Origin: Bog-756 sp963699345 | GTDB taxonomy: Bacteria > Actinomycetota > Acidimicrobiia > Acidimicrobiales > RAAP-2 | Reading direction: 5' to 3' | Assembly: GCA_963699345.1 (NCBI GenBank) | Contig: CAVOTL010000007.1 | Location: 372,001-436,000, forward strand | DNA length: 64,000 nt | In this document: positions 46,906-55,963 of the stretch, in pieces | How positions within the stretch are numbered: position 1 is the stretch's first letter | How the letters are laid out: each line of letters opens with the position of its first letter | The notes under the pieces: generated by a model | Databases searched by the model: none | What the model was told of the DNA's origin: nothing | What the model saw: the letters and a program-made list of their open reading frames with translations, nothing else | Position numbers and translations under genes: made by a program

Positions 46906-48288
46906 GCCGAGGGGCGCGTGGCGGCCAGTTCCTCGTCGGTGGGGACGTGGGCCTTCGCGGGCCTCGGCGGGCAGCAGGCCGGCCACGGTGTCCATCAACA
47001 GCCGGGTGTCGGCCACCGCATCGGTCAGCCCCAGCCGCACGCGGCGACCCCGACGGTGACGGTCACCCGGGGCGGATGCTGCAGGGTGGTCACGTTCGGC
47101 ACCTTGGCGTTGCGGGGCCACACCTTCTCGGTGCCCCACACGCCGATGGGGACGACCGGCGCACCCGTAGCGGCGGCCAGTCGGGCGGCCCCGGTCTTGC
47201 CGTGGAGCACGGGGTCGAAGAACGCCTCACCCCGGGGGATGGTGCCCTGGGGGAGCACGATCACCGCCTCGCCGGCGTGCAGGGCGGCCGTGGCCCGCTG
47301 CATCGGGTCATCGGATCCGCTGCCGCGGTCCACGGGGATGCCCCCGAGGGCCCGGGCCAACTGCCCGACCACCGGGGCGTCGAACAGCTCCTGTTTGCCC
47401 ATGAACCGCACCGGGCGGCCCAGCCGGGCGGCCACCAGCGCGAGGGCGGCCACGTCGAAGTAGCTGCGGTGGTTCGAGACCAGGATGACCGGGCCCTCGT
47501 GGGGCACGTGCTCGATGCCGTTGACGGTGAACCGCGGCGTAGGGGAAGGACTCCGGCCGCACGAACGGTCGCAGCAGGTGGTAGGGCTCGAGTCCGACCA
47601 CCGACGGGACGCCGGGCGGGCGGTCCCAGTGCTCGAGCGGCCACCGGCGGGCGAGGGCCACAGCCGGCGAGGCGGGGGTCGGCGTTCAGGGGGTGGGGGT
47701 GCCCGACGGCCCCGAGCAGGGGCAGGTCGAAGAAGCTGTCCGAGTAGGCGTGGCAGTCCGGAGGCCGATGTCCCGGGCGGTCGCCCACTCCCGGGCCGCG
47801 TCGCGCTTGTTGGTGCCCCATACGAAGCGTCCGACCAGGCGCCCGGTGAAGTTCCCGTCGATCTCCTGGTAGCGGGTGGCGATCACGTCGTCGAAGCCGA
47901 GGGCGGAGGCCAGCGGGTCGACCAGGTCGTGGGGGGACGTGGTGGCCAGCACCAGCAGGCGGCCCTCGGCCCGGTGGGCGGCCAACTCCTCGAGCGCCCA
48001 GGGCTGGACGAGGTCGATCAACTCCTCGACGGCATCCGTCCCGGCCTTGCGCACCGACGCCGCGGGCCGGCCCTTCATCATGCGGGCCGCGGCCCGGGCG
48101 AGGCCCATGTGGGGCACCGTCTCGCCGAAGGCGTTGTAGAAGCCATAGAGGTACCGCTCACCGGGGAGCCGGCGGTCGGTCGCCAGAACGCCCTCGGCGA
48201 CCATGGCGGCATGGAACACCGGCCCCGACGCCGAGCGGATCAGGGTGCGGTCGAGGTCGACGAAGACGGCACCGGGGGCGTCGGACAT
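46902..48288 (-). CDS. bifunctional HAD-IB phosphatase/PlsC acyltransferase (several frameshifts)
   Basis: N-terminal HAD-IB domain: VFVDLDRTLIRS, LLVLATTSPHDLV, then CHAYSDSFFDLPLL in another frame. The C-terminal PlsC domain: VILVSNHRSYFDVAAL (NHxxxxD) and LPQGTIPRGEAF, ending EELAATRPSA with a TGA inside the murT GTG. The same fusion is known in mycobacteria (Rv2483c type). It probably makes phosphatidic acid; the HAD half may remove phosphate from a lipid or serine phosphate. About five frame changes lie at 47755, 47670, 47535, 47040 and 46955. GAGG precedes the ATG. Confidence 0.8.
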
Positions 48289-48461
48289 GATCCTCAACCT
48301 ACCGCCGGACGCCGATCGCCGGGAGCCTGGAACCGGCGTGCAGAACGGGTCGTCGGTTCCGGGAGCAGCTGTCCACTATCCGACCGCCCGCTGGCCGGCC
48401 ACCCCTGGTCCCCACGGTCGCCCATGGCACTGGGCAGGGAAAACCACCCCTGGACGCGGCA

Positions 48462-48493
48462 AAGGGACCACCGGGGGGGAGAGGTGGTCCCTT
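48462..48493. terminator. strong hairpin in the LysR upstream region
   Basis: Perfect 11-bp stem AAGGGACCACC / GGTGGTCCCTT with a 10-base G-rich loop. No gene ends on either strand here, so it is either a leader (attenuator) hairpin for a plus-strand message or an element in the 5' region of the minus-strand operon. Confidence 0.6.
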
Positions 48494-48528
48494 CGCACTG
48501 ACTCAACGAGGAAAGGAGGGGGATTCCT

Positions 48529-48558
48529 ATGTCCTGTGGTCGTGCAGTCAATGTATAA
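48529..48558 (+). CDS. possible nine-residue leader peptide (MSCGRAVNV)
   Basis: ATG with a near-ideal AAAGGAGG site ten to eleven bases ahead, the best ribosome-binding site in the window. It ends TAA and is followed by GATCGC-GA-GCGATC, a small dyad, before LysR. Hairpin, leader ORF and dyad in order suggest translational attenuation. Peptide function is not claimed. Confidence 0.4.
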   Translation: MSCGRAVNV

Positions 48559-48591
48559 CGATCGCGAGCGATCAGTCAAGGCGTTTGTCTA

Positions 48592-48604
48592 GATACCTGG
48601 TATC
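48592..48604. promoter_or_regulatory. LysR-type binding palindrome (GATACC-T-GGTATC)
   Basis: A perfect 6-bp dyad around one base, ten bases before the LysR ATG. It contains the T-N11-A layout of LysR-type sites. TATCTT at its right edge could be the -10 of a leaderless LysR message, giving autoregulation. Confidence 0.6.
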
Positions 48605-48614
48605 TTTATTGACG

Positions 48615-49529
48615 ATGGAACTCCGACACCTCCAGGCCCTCACGGCCATCAGTGACCACGGTACGTTCTCGGCGGCCGCCGATCACCTCGGGACCGTGCA
48701 GTCCAACATCTCGGCCCACATCGCCCGCCTCGAAAAGGAGCTGGGCACGCCGCTGATCGACCGGTCCGACGGACGCCTCACCGCCGAGGGGGCCGTCGTC
48801 GTCGCCCGGGCCCGGCGCATCCTGTCCGAGCTCGACGCGCTGATGTCCGACGTCGCCGCCTGCAAGGACGAGGTGACCGGCACCGTCCGGGTCGGCATGA
48901 TCGGCACCACCGCCCGGTGGCTGGTCCCCCGTCTGATGGGCGAGGCGGCGCAGCGCCACCCGAACCTCCGCCTGGTCGTCATCGAGGGGACCACGACGGG
49001 ACTCGAGCCCCAGCTGACCACCGGCCAGCTCGACCTGGCGATCCTGCACCTTCCGGTGGGAAGCAAGGACCTGGTCACCCGCATGCTGTTCGAGGAGGAC
49101 CTGATGCTGGTGGTCCCCCAGGGCCATCCCATCGCCGGTCTCGACCGCCAGCTCCAGCTCGAGGACCTCGCCGAGCTCGAGATGCTCCTGCCCCTTCCGG
49201 GGACGGCCTTCCGCGACGAGCTCGACAGCGTTACCCGGCCCCTCGGCATCACCCTGCTGCCCGCCGCCGAGATCGACGGCCTCCGACTGATCGCCTCACT
49301 GACGTTCGAGGGGTACGGCCCGGCCATCCTGCCCGCCACCGCCATCCCGACGTGGCTGCGCGAGCACTTCCACCCGGTGCCCGTGGTCGGTCTCCCCCGC
49401 CGCCGGGTGGGCGTCGCCCAGCGCAGCCGTGGCCTCCCGTCGGCGCCGACCCGGGCCCTGCTCGAGCTGCTGGTGGCGACGGTGGCCCAGCCCGTCGGCC
49501 GCCCCCAGGGCCTGCACGTCCCCGTCTGA
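48615..49529 (+). CDS. LysR family transcriptional regulator
   Basis: 304 residues, unbroken. Winged HTH: MELRHLQALTAISDHGTFSAAADHLGTVQSNISAHIARLEKELG, helix two to recognition helix intact. The substrate-binding domain (VRVGMIGTTARWLVPRLMG, LDLAILHLPV) has the periplasmic-binding-protein fold. No obvious target operon beside it; the divergent HAD-PlsC/murT/gatD operon begins 327 bases away. No Shine-Dalgarno before the ATG. Confidence 0.9.
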   Translation: MELRHLQALTAISDHGTFSAAADHLGTVQSNISAHIARLEKELGTPLIDRSDGRLTAEGAVVVARARRILSELDALMSDVAACKDEVTGTVRVGMIGTTARWLVPRLMGEAAQRHPNLRLVVIEGTTTGLEPQLTTGQLDLAILHLPVGSKDLVTRMLFEEDLMLVVPQGHPIAGLDRQLQLEDLAELEMLLPLPGTAFRDELDSVTRPLGITLLPAAEIDGLRLIASLTFEGYGPAILPATAIPTWLREHFHPVPVVGLPRRRVGVAQRSRGLPSAPTRALLELLVATVAQPVGRPQGLHVPV

Positions 49530-49587
49530 CGCCCCGGCGGCCCACGGGCGTCGGGCGTCGGCGGACCGGGGTGTCCGGGGTCGGCGC

Positions 49588-50223
49588 TCAGTTGGTGGTG
49601 GGATCGACGGGGAAACCCGACACCAGTGCCAGCGCGCCGCCCTGGCGACGCAGCACCCGACGCCACAGTCCTTCCGGATCGGCGGAGATGGGATCACGGG
49701 CCTCGGCCGGCACCACGTACCACGACCCCTCGCCGATCTCGTCGTCCAGCTGGCCTCCGTCCCACCCCGCATACCCCGAGAAGAGCCGGGCACCGACCAG
49801 CGACGGGGCGAACTCGTCGGGGTCGGCCGCCAGGTCGACGGTCCCCACCGGCCGCTCGTCGTCGACCAGCAGCCGCCAGCCCGTCGGGCATCCGGGTGAT
49901 CCCTCCTCAGCGGCCTCGCGCGATGCCAGTCGGACCAGCCCGATGAGGGAGTTGCGCGCCACCGGCCCACCGGTGAAGAGCTCGGCGGGCGGAGTGGCCA
50001 CCTCGTGCCACTGGGGCAGGAGCTGGTCGACCGCCACTCCGCCGGGGCGGTCGATGGCCACACCGAGGGCACCCTGCAGTCCGTGATCGAGCACGAGGAT
50101 GACGCGACGGAAGAAGTTCGGATCCTCGACGGCCGGGGTGGCCACCAGCAGATGGCCCACCAACGACACGGGTTCGGGCTCCCCGCCGAACGGGTCGAAC
50201 TCGCTGAAGGGGTCGATCGGCAC
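49588..50223 (-). CDS. YqgE/AlgH family protein (UPF0301)
   Basis: About 211 residues with the family signatures LVGHLLVATPAVEDPNFFRRVILVLDHG, GALGVAIDRP, LFTGGPVARNSLIGL and LFSGYAGWDGGQLDDEI. The function is unsettled; in some bacteria linked to transcription control. The GTG at 50223 is chosen; one 36 bases upstream is possible. Convergent with LysR, divergent from the enoyl-CoA hydratase. Confidence 0.88.
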   Translation of the reverse strand: MPIDPFSEFDPFGGEPEPVSLVGHLLVATPAVEDPNFFRRVILVLDHGLQGALGVAIDRPGGVAVDQLLPQWHEVATPPAELFTGGPVARNSLIGLVRLASREAAEEGSPGCPTGWRLLVDDERPVGTVDLAADPDEFAPSLVGARLFSGYAGWDGGQLDDEIGEGSWYVVPAEARDPISADPEGLWRRVLRRQGGALALVSGFPVDPTTN

Positions 50224-50313
50224 GCCCTGATGATGGCCCACGGAACCGGTGCCCGGCACGCACGGTGGACCGATGAATGGCGCGGTCGGGCGCCGGTCGG
50301 TGAGGCTGTGGCC

Positions 50314-51116
50314 ATGGACCTCGTCTCCGTCGCCTCACCCGGCCCCCCACGTGCGCACGATCACCTTGGACAACCCGGCCCGGTTGAACTCCATGTCGTT
50401 CGCCCTGGTGTCCGACCTGTACGAGGCGATCGCCGGCGTGGCCGCGCGACAACGACTGCCGGGTCGTCGTGCTGACCGGGGCCGGACGGGCGTTCTGCTC
50501 GGGCCTCGAGCTCGAACACGCCGGTCTCCCGCCCGGGGCCGAGGACCTCGGTCGCCACCGCATGGGCCTGCGGGCCATGGAGTACATGGGCGGGATCGTG
50601 CCGGCGCTGCGCGACATGCCCCAGCCGGTGATCTGCGCGGTCAACGGCCCCGCCTACGGCGGAGGGATGTGTCTGACGCTCGGCACGGACGTCCGCCTGG
50701 CCGGTCGGTCGGCCGTCTTCTGCGGCGCCGGCATCACCAACGGCCTGAGCGGCTGCGAGCTCGGCGTGAGCTGGCTGCTGCCCCGGGCCGTCGGGACCTC
50801 GCGCTCGAACGAGATCCTGCTCACCGGCCGCAAGGTGGGCGCCGAGGAGGCGGAGCGGATCGGTCTCGTCTCCGAGGTGCTGGAGGACGGCGACCTGCTC
50901 GACCGGGCGCTCGGCATGGCCGTCCACCTCTGCGCCCTCAGCCCCCTCGGCCTCACGCTGACCAAGGACACCCTGTGGGGCTCGCTCGAGGTGGGGAGCC
51001 TCCGGACCGCCGTCGACCTCGAGAACCGGACCCAGCTGCTGGCCGGATTCACCGGCAACCTGACCGAGGCCGCCGCCGCCTTCAAGGAGAAGCGGCCCCC
51101 GGTCTACACGGAGTAG
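50314..51116 (+). CDS. enoyl-CoA hydratase/isomerase family protein (two frameshifts)
   Basis: Crotonase fold: VRTITLDNPARLNSMSFALVSDLYEAI, then VVLTGAGRAFCSGLELEHAG (oxyanion loop), CAVNGPAYGGGMCLTLGTDVRLAG and AEEAERIGLVSEVL. It hydrates or isomerises an enoyl-CoA in beta-oxidation. Frame changes near 50345 and 50450 interrupt the first 50 residues; the rest is intact. Confidence 0.83.
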
Positions 51117-51120
51117 GCCG

Positions 51121-51357
51121 GTGGCCAAGGCCCGACGCGGTCGCAGGACCGCAGCGCCGCCCCGCGCGATCCGTCGGCGGGCGGCGGGCGCCCGGGAGCA
51201 CTGGCGGGCCGACGGGATGGCGAAGACGCGCTATCGCCTCGGCCGGCCGAGGCCAACCGGTACGCCCTGCAGGTGCGTCCTCGAGGACGGCGTGCAGCTG
51301 GACCCCTACCGCTGCGGGATCTGCGGCGCCTGGCACCTGGGGAACCGCCGGGACTGA
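51121..51357 (+). CDS. small basic protein with Cys pairs
   Basis: 78 residues. Arg/Ala-rich first half, then TPCRCVLEDG and YRCGICGAWHLG, a likely zinc ribbon. It begins four bases after the enoyl-CoA hydratase stop (GTG) and is followed directly by the TetR operator. No family name. Nucleic-acid binding would fit but is inference. Confidence 0.55.
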   Translation: MAKARRGRRTAAPPRAIRRRAAGAREHWRADGMAKTRYRLGRPRPTGTPCRCVLEDGVQLDPYRCGICGAWHLGNRRD

Positions 51358-51372
51358 GCGATCGGCGGCATA

Positions 51373-51396
51373 ACTGTACCGTCCGGACGGTATAGT
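51373..51396. promoter_or_regulatory. TetR operator overlapping a leaderless promoter
   Basis: TACCGTCCGGACGGTA (51377-51392) is a perfect 16-bp palindrome, extending to 24 bp with one mismatched pair. TATAGT at 51391-51396 is an excellent -10 and the ATG of the TetR gene is seven bases later, so the message probably starts at the ATG. Confidence 0.8.
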
Positions 51397-51402
51397 GACG
51401 CC

Positions 51403-52008
51403 ATGGCGACCACGACCACCCCGATGCGGCTACAGCGCGGCGCCCGGGGCACCCCGGGCGCCCCGCGACAGCACCGCCACCAAGCGCCGGATCCTCGACG
51501 CGGCCGAGCAGGTCGTGCTCCGCGACGGGGTCGGCCACCTCACCCTCGAGGCGTCGGCCGCCCAGGCGGGACTGTCCAAGGGCGGCGTGCTCTACCACTT
51601 CCCCACCCGGGACGCCCTGGTGTCCGCCATGGTGGCGCGCATCATCGAGCAGTTCGAGGAGGACATCGCCGCCTACCTACCCGCCGGCGGGCTCCCCCGA
51701 ACGCGGCCGGCCCGGGCGCGTTCACCCGCGCCTACGTCCGGGCCACCATGGAGCCCGTCACCGAGGGGGAGGAGCGCCTCGGCGCCGCGCTGCTGGCCGC
51801 CGCCGCCGCCGAGCCGGAGCTGTTGGAGCCCCTCCAGACAGGCCGCCGACGGCTGGCAGGCCCGACTGGTGGCCGACGGGCTGGACCCCGCCACGGCCAC
51901 CGTCGTGCGCCTGGCCTGCGACGGCCTGTGGCTGTGCGACCTCTTCGGCCTCGCCTCCCCCCGCGACGCACTCCGCGCCCGCGTGGCCGGCCGCCCTCGA
52001 GTCGATGA
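51403..52008 (+). CDS. TetR family regulator (frameshifted)
   Basis: Starts MATTTTPMRLQRGARG, then after a shift near 51470 shows the HTH: TKRRILDAAEQVVLRDGVGHLTLEASAAQAGLSKGGVLYHFPTRDALVSAMV. Further pieces AFTRAYVRATMEPVTEGEERLGAALLAAAA and WQARLVADGLDPATATVVRLACDGLWLCDLFGL lie in other frames (changes near 51705 and 51840). It likely represses itself and the following transporter gene, whose ATG overlaps its probable TGA. Confidence 0.78.
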   Translation: MATTTTPMRLQRGARGTPGAPRQHRHQAPDPRRGRAGRAPRRGRPPHPRGVGRPGGTVQGRRALPLPHPGRPGVRHGGAHHRAVRGGHRRLPTRRRAPPNAAGPGAFTRAYVRATMEPVTEGEERLGAALLAAAAAEPELLEPLQTGRRRLAGPTGGRRAGPRHGHRRAPGLRRPVAVRPLRPRLPPRRTPRPRGRPPSSR

Positions 52009-53369
52009 CCGGGGAGCGCACCATGATCCGCCGCGGGCCCGCCGGCGGCGTGGCGCCGCTGCCCGACGCCTCGGTGCGGCTCATCCGCACCCTGGCCGTC
52101 ACCGTCTTCCTCGAGTGGTTCGGGGCGACCTCGATCGTCCCGATGCTGCCCGTCTACATCCGCCACCTGGGCGGCACCGACGCCCTGGCCGGACTGGTCA
52201 TGGCCTCGTTCTTCGCGGCCGGCGTGCTGTTCCAGTACCCGGTCGGACGCCTGTCCGACCGGATCGGGCGCAAGCCGGTCCTGGTGGCCGGGCTCGTCGT
52301 CTACTCCGCCGCCAGCTTCGCCTTCCTGCTGCACATCGTCCCGGCCATGGCCATCCTCCTGCGCGGCCTGCAGGGCCTCGGGGCCGGGGCCTCGGCCGTG
52401 GCCGCCCTGGCCATGGTGTCGGGCAGCGTGGCCCGCGAGCGGCGCGGGCGGGCCTTCGCCTCCATCTACGGCGCCCAGATCTCCGGCATGGCCGTCGGTC
52501 CCCTGATCGGCGCCATCGTCGGGGTCCACTACATGTGGGCCATGTTCCTCGGCTCGGGCGCCGTGGCCCTGGCGGCCTGCATCCCCGCCCTGCGCATCGT
52601 CGAGCCGGTCGAGGACGATCGAGACGGCCGACGTCGGCGCCCGGGCCGGGCCCGGCGTGCCAGCGACGCCGCTCGCCCGGGTGCGCTGGAACCGGTCGAT
52701 GGCCGGCGCCATGGTGGCCGCCGCCGCCCTCGGCCTCACCACCGGGATCTACGACATCTGCTGGACGCTCCTGATGGTGTCCCGGGGCGCCACCGGCTGG
52801 GAGATCGGCGTGTCGTGGACGCTCTTCGCCGTGCCCTTCGTGGTGGCCGCCCGGCCGAGCGGCTGGCTGGCCGACCACATGGACCGTCGCTACCTCGTGC
52901 TCGGCGGCGTGGGCCTGGCCATGGTGTTCTGCGCCGGCTACCCCTTCATCCCCTTCGTGCCGCTGCTGATGATCCTCGGCGGGACCGAGGCCCTCGGGTT
53001 CGCCGCCGCCCTGCCGTCCCTGCAGTCCCTGCTCACCCAGGGCTCCGAGCCGTCCGAGGTCGGTCGCATCCAGGGCATGTTCGGCAGCACCCAGACCGCG
53101 TGCACGGCGGTGTCCGCGGCGCTGGCCGGCGCGGCGTTCGCCGTCGCCCGGTGGCTGCCGTTCCTGTCGGCCTCGGCGTTCACGGCGGTGGCCCTCGTCA
53201 CCACGGCCGTCATCTGGCGGAAGGTGCCCGGTCACGTGCACCCCGAGACCAGCGTGGGAGGTCGAGCAGCACCGGGCTGCGTCCGCCCGCCGGTGCGGGC
53301 TTCCAGGACCGGCCCCGGCCGACGTCGGCCGGTCAGGCGGCGGTGGGCGTCAGCTCCGAGGTGCAGTAG
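52005..53369 (+). CDS. MFS transporter (frameshifted)
   Basis: About 12 membrane helices. The loop motif is GRLSDRIGRKPVLVAGL after helix two, and SGWLADHMDRRYLVLGGVG marks the second half. Both halves are complete but in different frames, shifting near 52630. The end is unsure because no frame gives a clear family C-terminus before the convergent mscL gene; the stop at 53369 is one option. With its TetR it looks like a drug or metabolite efflux unit. Confidence 0.78.
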   Translation: MTGERTMIRRGPAGGVAPLPDASVRLIRTLAVTVFLEWFGATSIVPMLPVYIRHLGGTDALAGLVMASFFAAGVLFQYPVGRLSDRIGRKPVLVAGLVVYSAASFAFLLHIVPAMAILLRGLQGLGAGASAVAALAMVSGSVARERRGRAFASIYGAQISGMAVGPLIGAIVGVHYMWAMFLGSGAVALAACIPALRIVEPVEDDRDGRRRRPGRARRASDAARPGALEPVDGRRHGGRRRPRPHHRDLRHLLDAPDGVPGRHRLGDRRVVDALRRALRGGRPAERLAGRPHGPSLPRARRRGPGHGVLRRLPLHPLRAAADDPRRDRGPRVRRRPAVPAVPAHPGLRAVRGRSHPGHVRQHPDRVHGGVRGAGRRGVRRRPVAAVPVGLGVHGGGPRHHGRHLAEGARSRAPRDQRGRSSSTGLRPPAGAGFQDRPRPTSAGQAAVGVSSEVQ

Positions 53370-53746
53370 GCGCACTTCGTCGCCTGGTCCGGCACCTTGG
53401 ACAGGCAGGCGGGGCACTCCCGCACCGGCTCCTCGTCCGGGGTGCGGCCCAGCTTCTTCATGAGGTGGTTCACCGGCTTGATCACGAGGAAGAAGATCAC
53501 GGCCGCCACGATCACGAAGTTGATCAGCGCGTCGATGAAGTTGCCGTAGTAGATCTTCGAGTTGTTGATCGTGACGTGCAGGCTGCCGAACTGCGTGCTC
53601 CCGCCGAAGATGGCCTTGATCAGCGGGGTGATGATGCTCGTGGTGAACGCGTTGACCACCAGGGTGAAGGCGGCGCCGATGACCACGGCCACCGCCAGGT
53701 CGAGCAGGTTCCCCCGCAGCAGGAACTCCTTGAACTCCTTGATCAT
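53333..53746 (-). CDS. mscL: large-conductance mechanosensitive channel
   Basis: Opens under membrane tension to release solutes during osmotic downshock. The N-terminal amphipathic helix MIKEFKEFLLRGNLLDLAVAVVIG, the pore-lining first helix and the second helix FIDALINFVIVAAVIFFLV are intact. The cytoplasmic end carries a zinc-ribbon-like CPAC and CAYC pair, a variant seen in some actinobacteria. 137 residues. Confidence 0.95.
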   Translation of the reverse strand: MIKEFKEFLLRGNLLDLAVAVVIGAAFTLVVNAFTTSIITPLIKAIFGGSTQFGSLHVTINNSKIYYGNFIDALINFVIVAAVIFFLVIKPVNHLMKKLGRTPDEEPVRECPACLSKVPDQATKCAYCTSELTPTAA

Positions 53747-53851
53747 GGTCGGTCTCCTCGGGGGATCAGGGCCGCGATCGGCCGGCGTGAGGCGAATCTA
53801 TGCCCCCGGGCGCCCGTCCGATCCACCTGTGTCCGGATGGGGCGGCGCCGA

Positions 53852-54338
53852 CTAGGGAAGTCCGGCGTGGACGGCGGCCTCCCACCGACCCGTCGACTCG
53901 ACCTGGCACACCGCCGTCGGCGGCCTGGAGCAGCCAGCCGATGACGGCGCGGTTGTCGGCATCGGCCGGCACCTCGGCGACGAGGCCGCGCCGGGGATGG
54001 TCCTGGGTCACCCGCCACCCCTCCGGCACCGGCAGCCCGAGGTCGCGGAGCCGCCAGGCCACCCGGGGGCCCGAGGCGTGCTGCAGGCCGACCGTCGTGG
54101 GACGGGCCGTCCGTCCCTCCTGGCGCCGGCCGGGCATCCAGGTGATCACCGGCACCTGATGGGTCGACCCCCCGAGGAAGGCGAACGGGCCCGGTTCGGG
54201 CGGCCGGTGCTCCTCGTCGACGATCGGCTCGATGTTGATCCACCCGGTGCCACCCGACTGCACCATGGCCATCTGGGCCAACAGTTCGGGGTCGTCGTGG
54301 GCCACGAAACCGAAGGTGGTGGGACGGCTGCGGGTCAC
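53852..54338 (-). CDS. conserved protein of unknown function (one frameshift at the end)
   Basis: About 160 residues starting with GTG inside the stop of the luciferase-like gene. Features: FGFVAHDDPELLAQMAMVQ, PFAFLGGSTHQVPVITWMP, VGLQHASGPRVAWRLRDLG. After a shift near 53915 it ends RWEAAVHAGLP. I do not recognise the family. Coupling suggests it works with the oxidoreductase or its cofactor. Confidence 0.55.
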
Positions 54339-55224
54339 GTCTGGAGATCGCCCACCGCGGTCGGACAGGGCCTCGAGCTCCTGGCGCCACGTACCCCGGG
54401 GCAGGAGCGGCCGGACCACGAACTTGGAGAAGCCGACCTCCAGGAAGGCCTCCAGGAAGCGCCGGAGGTCGTCGAGGCCCGCCGGGACCACCGTGGTCGG
54501 GTCGACACCCTTGCGGGCCCGCCCGAGGGCGGTCACCAGCTTCGCGTCGAGGGGTCCCGGGGCGTAGGCCAGCGAGACGCCGAAGTGCTCGCGGCTGATC
54601 TCCCGCCCCGCCGCGGCCGCGGCGGCGTCGATGGCGTCGCGCCCGGCCGCCACCTCGGCCGGCGTACACGACGAGGGCAGCCAGCCGTCGGCGTAGCGAC
54701 CACACCGCTCGAGCGCGGCCGGCACCATCCCCCCGGTCCAGAACTCGAGCGGCTCCTGGACCGGCAGGGGCGCCAGGGTGACGCCGTCGAACGATCCGAC
54801 CGGCCCGTCGTGGCTCACCGTCTCGCCGGCCCACAGGCGCCGCAGCAGGGGGAAGGCCTCCTCCATGCGGGGTCCCTTCTCCCTGCCCGGCACGCCGATG
54901 GCTCCGGACTCGGGCGCCTGGGCCAGGCCCGGCACGAACGTCACGAGGAGCCGTCCTCCCGACAGCCGGTCGAGCGTGGCCAGCTGCTTGGCCACCCGCA
55001 CCACGTTGCGGCCGGGCAGGAGCAGGGTCGTGCCCAGCTTGAGCCGGGGGTTGTGGGCGGCGGCGAAGGCCAGCGCGGACAGCGGGTCGAGGGTGGGCGC
55101 GGACAGGACCTCGGGGAGCCACAGGGAGTCGAACCCGAGCTCGTCGAGGTCGTCGACGAGCGTGGCCAGGCCTTCGCGGATCGCCATCGAGCGGGCCGGT
55201 GCCCACCCCGATCCGCACCTTCAC
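54335..55224 (-). CDS. luciferase-like (LLM) flavin/F420-dependent oxidoreductase (two frameshifts)
   Basis: Begins VKVRIGVGTGP, then REGLATLVDDLDELGFDSLWLPEVLS. The TIM-barrel features LKLGTTLLLPGRNVVRVAKQLATLDRLSGGRLLVTFVPG and PVQEPLEFWTGGMVPAALERCGRYADGWLPS are typical of F420-dependent enzymes in actinobacteria. Frame changes near 55195 and 54350 (ending AVGDLQT). Hydride transfer to an unknown substrate. Minus-strand operon with nitroreductase and peroxiredoxin. Confidence 0.82.
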
Positions 55225-55254
55225 CGTCTGACCGCCCTCACCCGGACCGGATCG

Positions 55255-55951
55255 TCATCCGACCCCCAACGACGGCCCGTCGAAGCGGTCGACGGTGGCG
55301 AACTCCTCCACCGGGCCGCGTCGTAGCCGGGTGGGCTGGTGGACCGGGTGACCGAGGGCGAGCAGGCCGGCCACCGCGTGGGTGTCGGGAACCCCGAGGA
55401 GTCGCTTCACGCTCGAGCTCCTCCCGCACCACCATGGTGGTCATGACTCCGGCCAGACCCAGGTCGCGGGCGGCCAGCAGGATGCTCCAGGCGAAGGGGT
55501 AGATCGACGCGCCCCCGACCATGGTGTAGCGGTCGAGATCCCGGTCCACGGTGGCCAGCCGGGTGAAGTCGGCGAGGAGCACCAGGAGGACCGGCACCTC
55601 GTCCAGGTGCTCGGCGAAGCCTCCCGGGCCCCTGGGCGGCGGACGTCGGCGATCCCGCCGGCGTCGCCCACCGCCCGGCGCTCGGCCTCGCGGTCGGTCA
55701 CCACGGCCCACGGGGTGAGTCCGGCCATGGACTGGGCGAGGTACTCGTACCATCCCGGCAGGTACAGGTCCCGCAGGGCCCGGCGCGTCCCGGGGTCCTG
55801 GACGACGACCACCCGCCACGCCTGCCGGTTCCCGCCGTTCGGGGCGAACCGGGCGGTGTCCAAGCAGGCGGTGGATGGTGGCGTCGTCCACCGGTTCGTC
55901 GGTGAACTCGCGCACCGCGCCGGTGGTGCGCAGCGCCTCGGTCAGGTCCAC
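55255..55951 (-). CDS. nitroreductase family protein (three frameshifts)
   Basis: Pieces in order: LTEALRTTGAVREFTDEPVDDATIHRLL; DTARFAPNGGNRQAWRVVVVQDP; EHLDEVPVLLVLLADF and GGASIYPFAWSILLAARDLGLAGVMTTMVVRE; then LLGVPDTHAVAGLLALGHP. These are the FMN-binding and dimer segments of the nitroreductase fold. Breaks near 55865, 55625 and 55410. It reduces nitro, quinone or enone groups with NAD(P)H; the true substrate is unknown. Confidence 0.8.
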
Positions 55952-55963
55952 GGCGGTGGGTGG

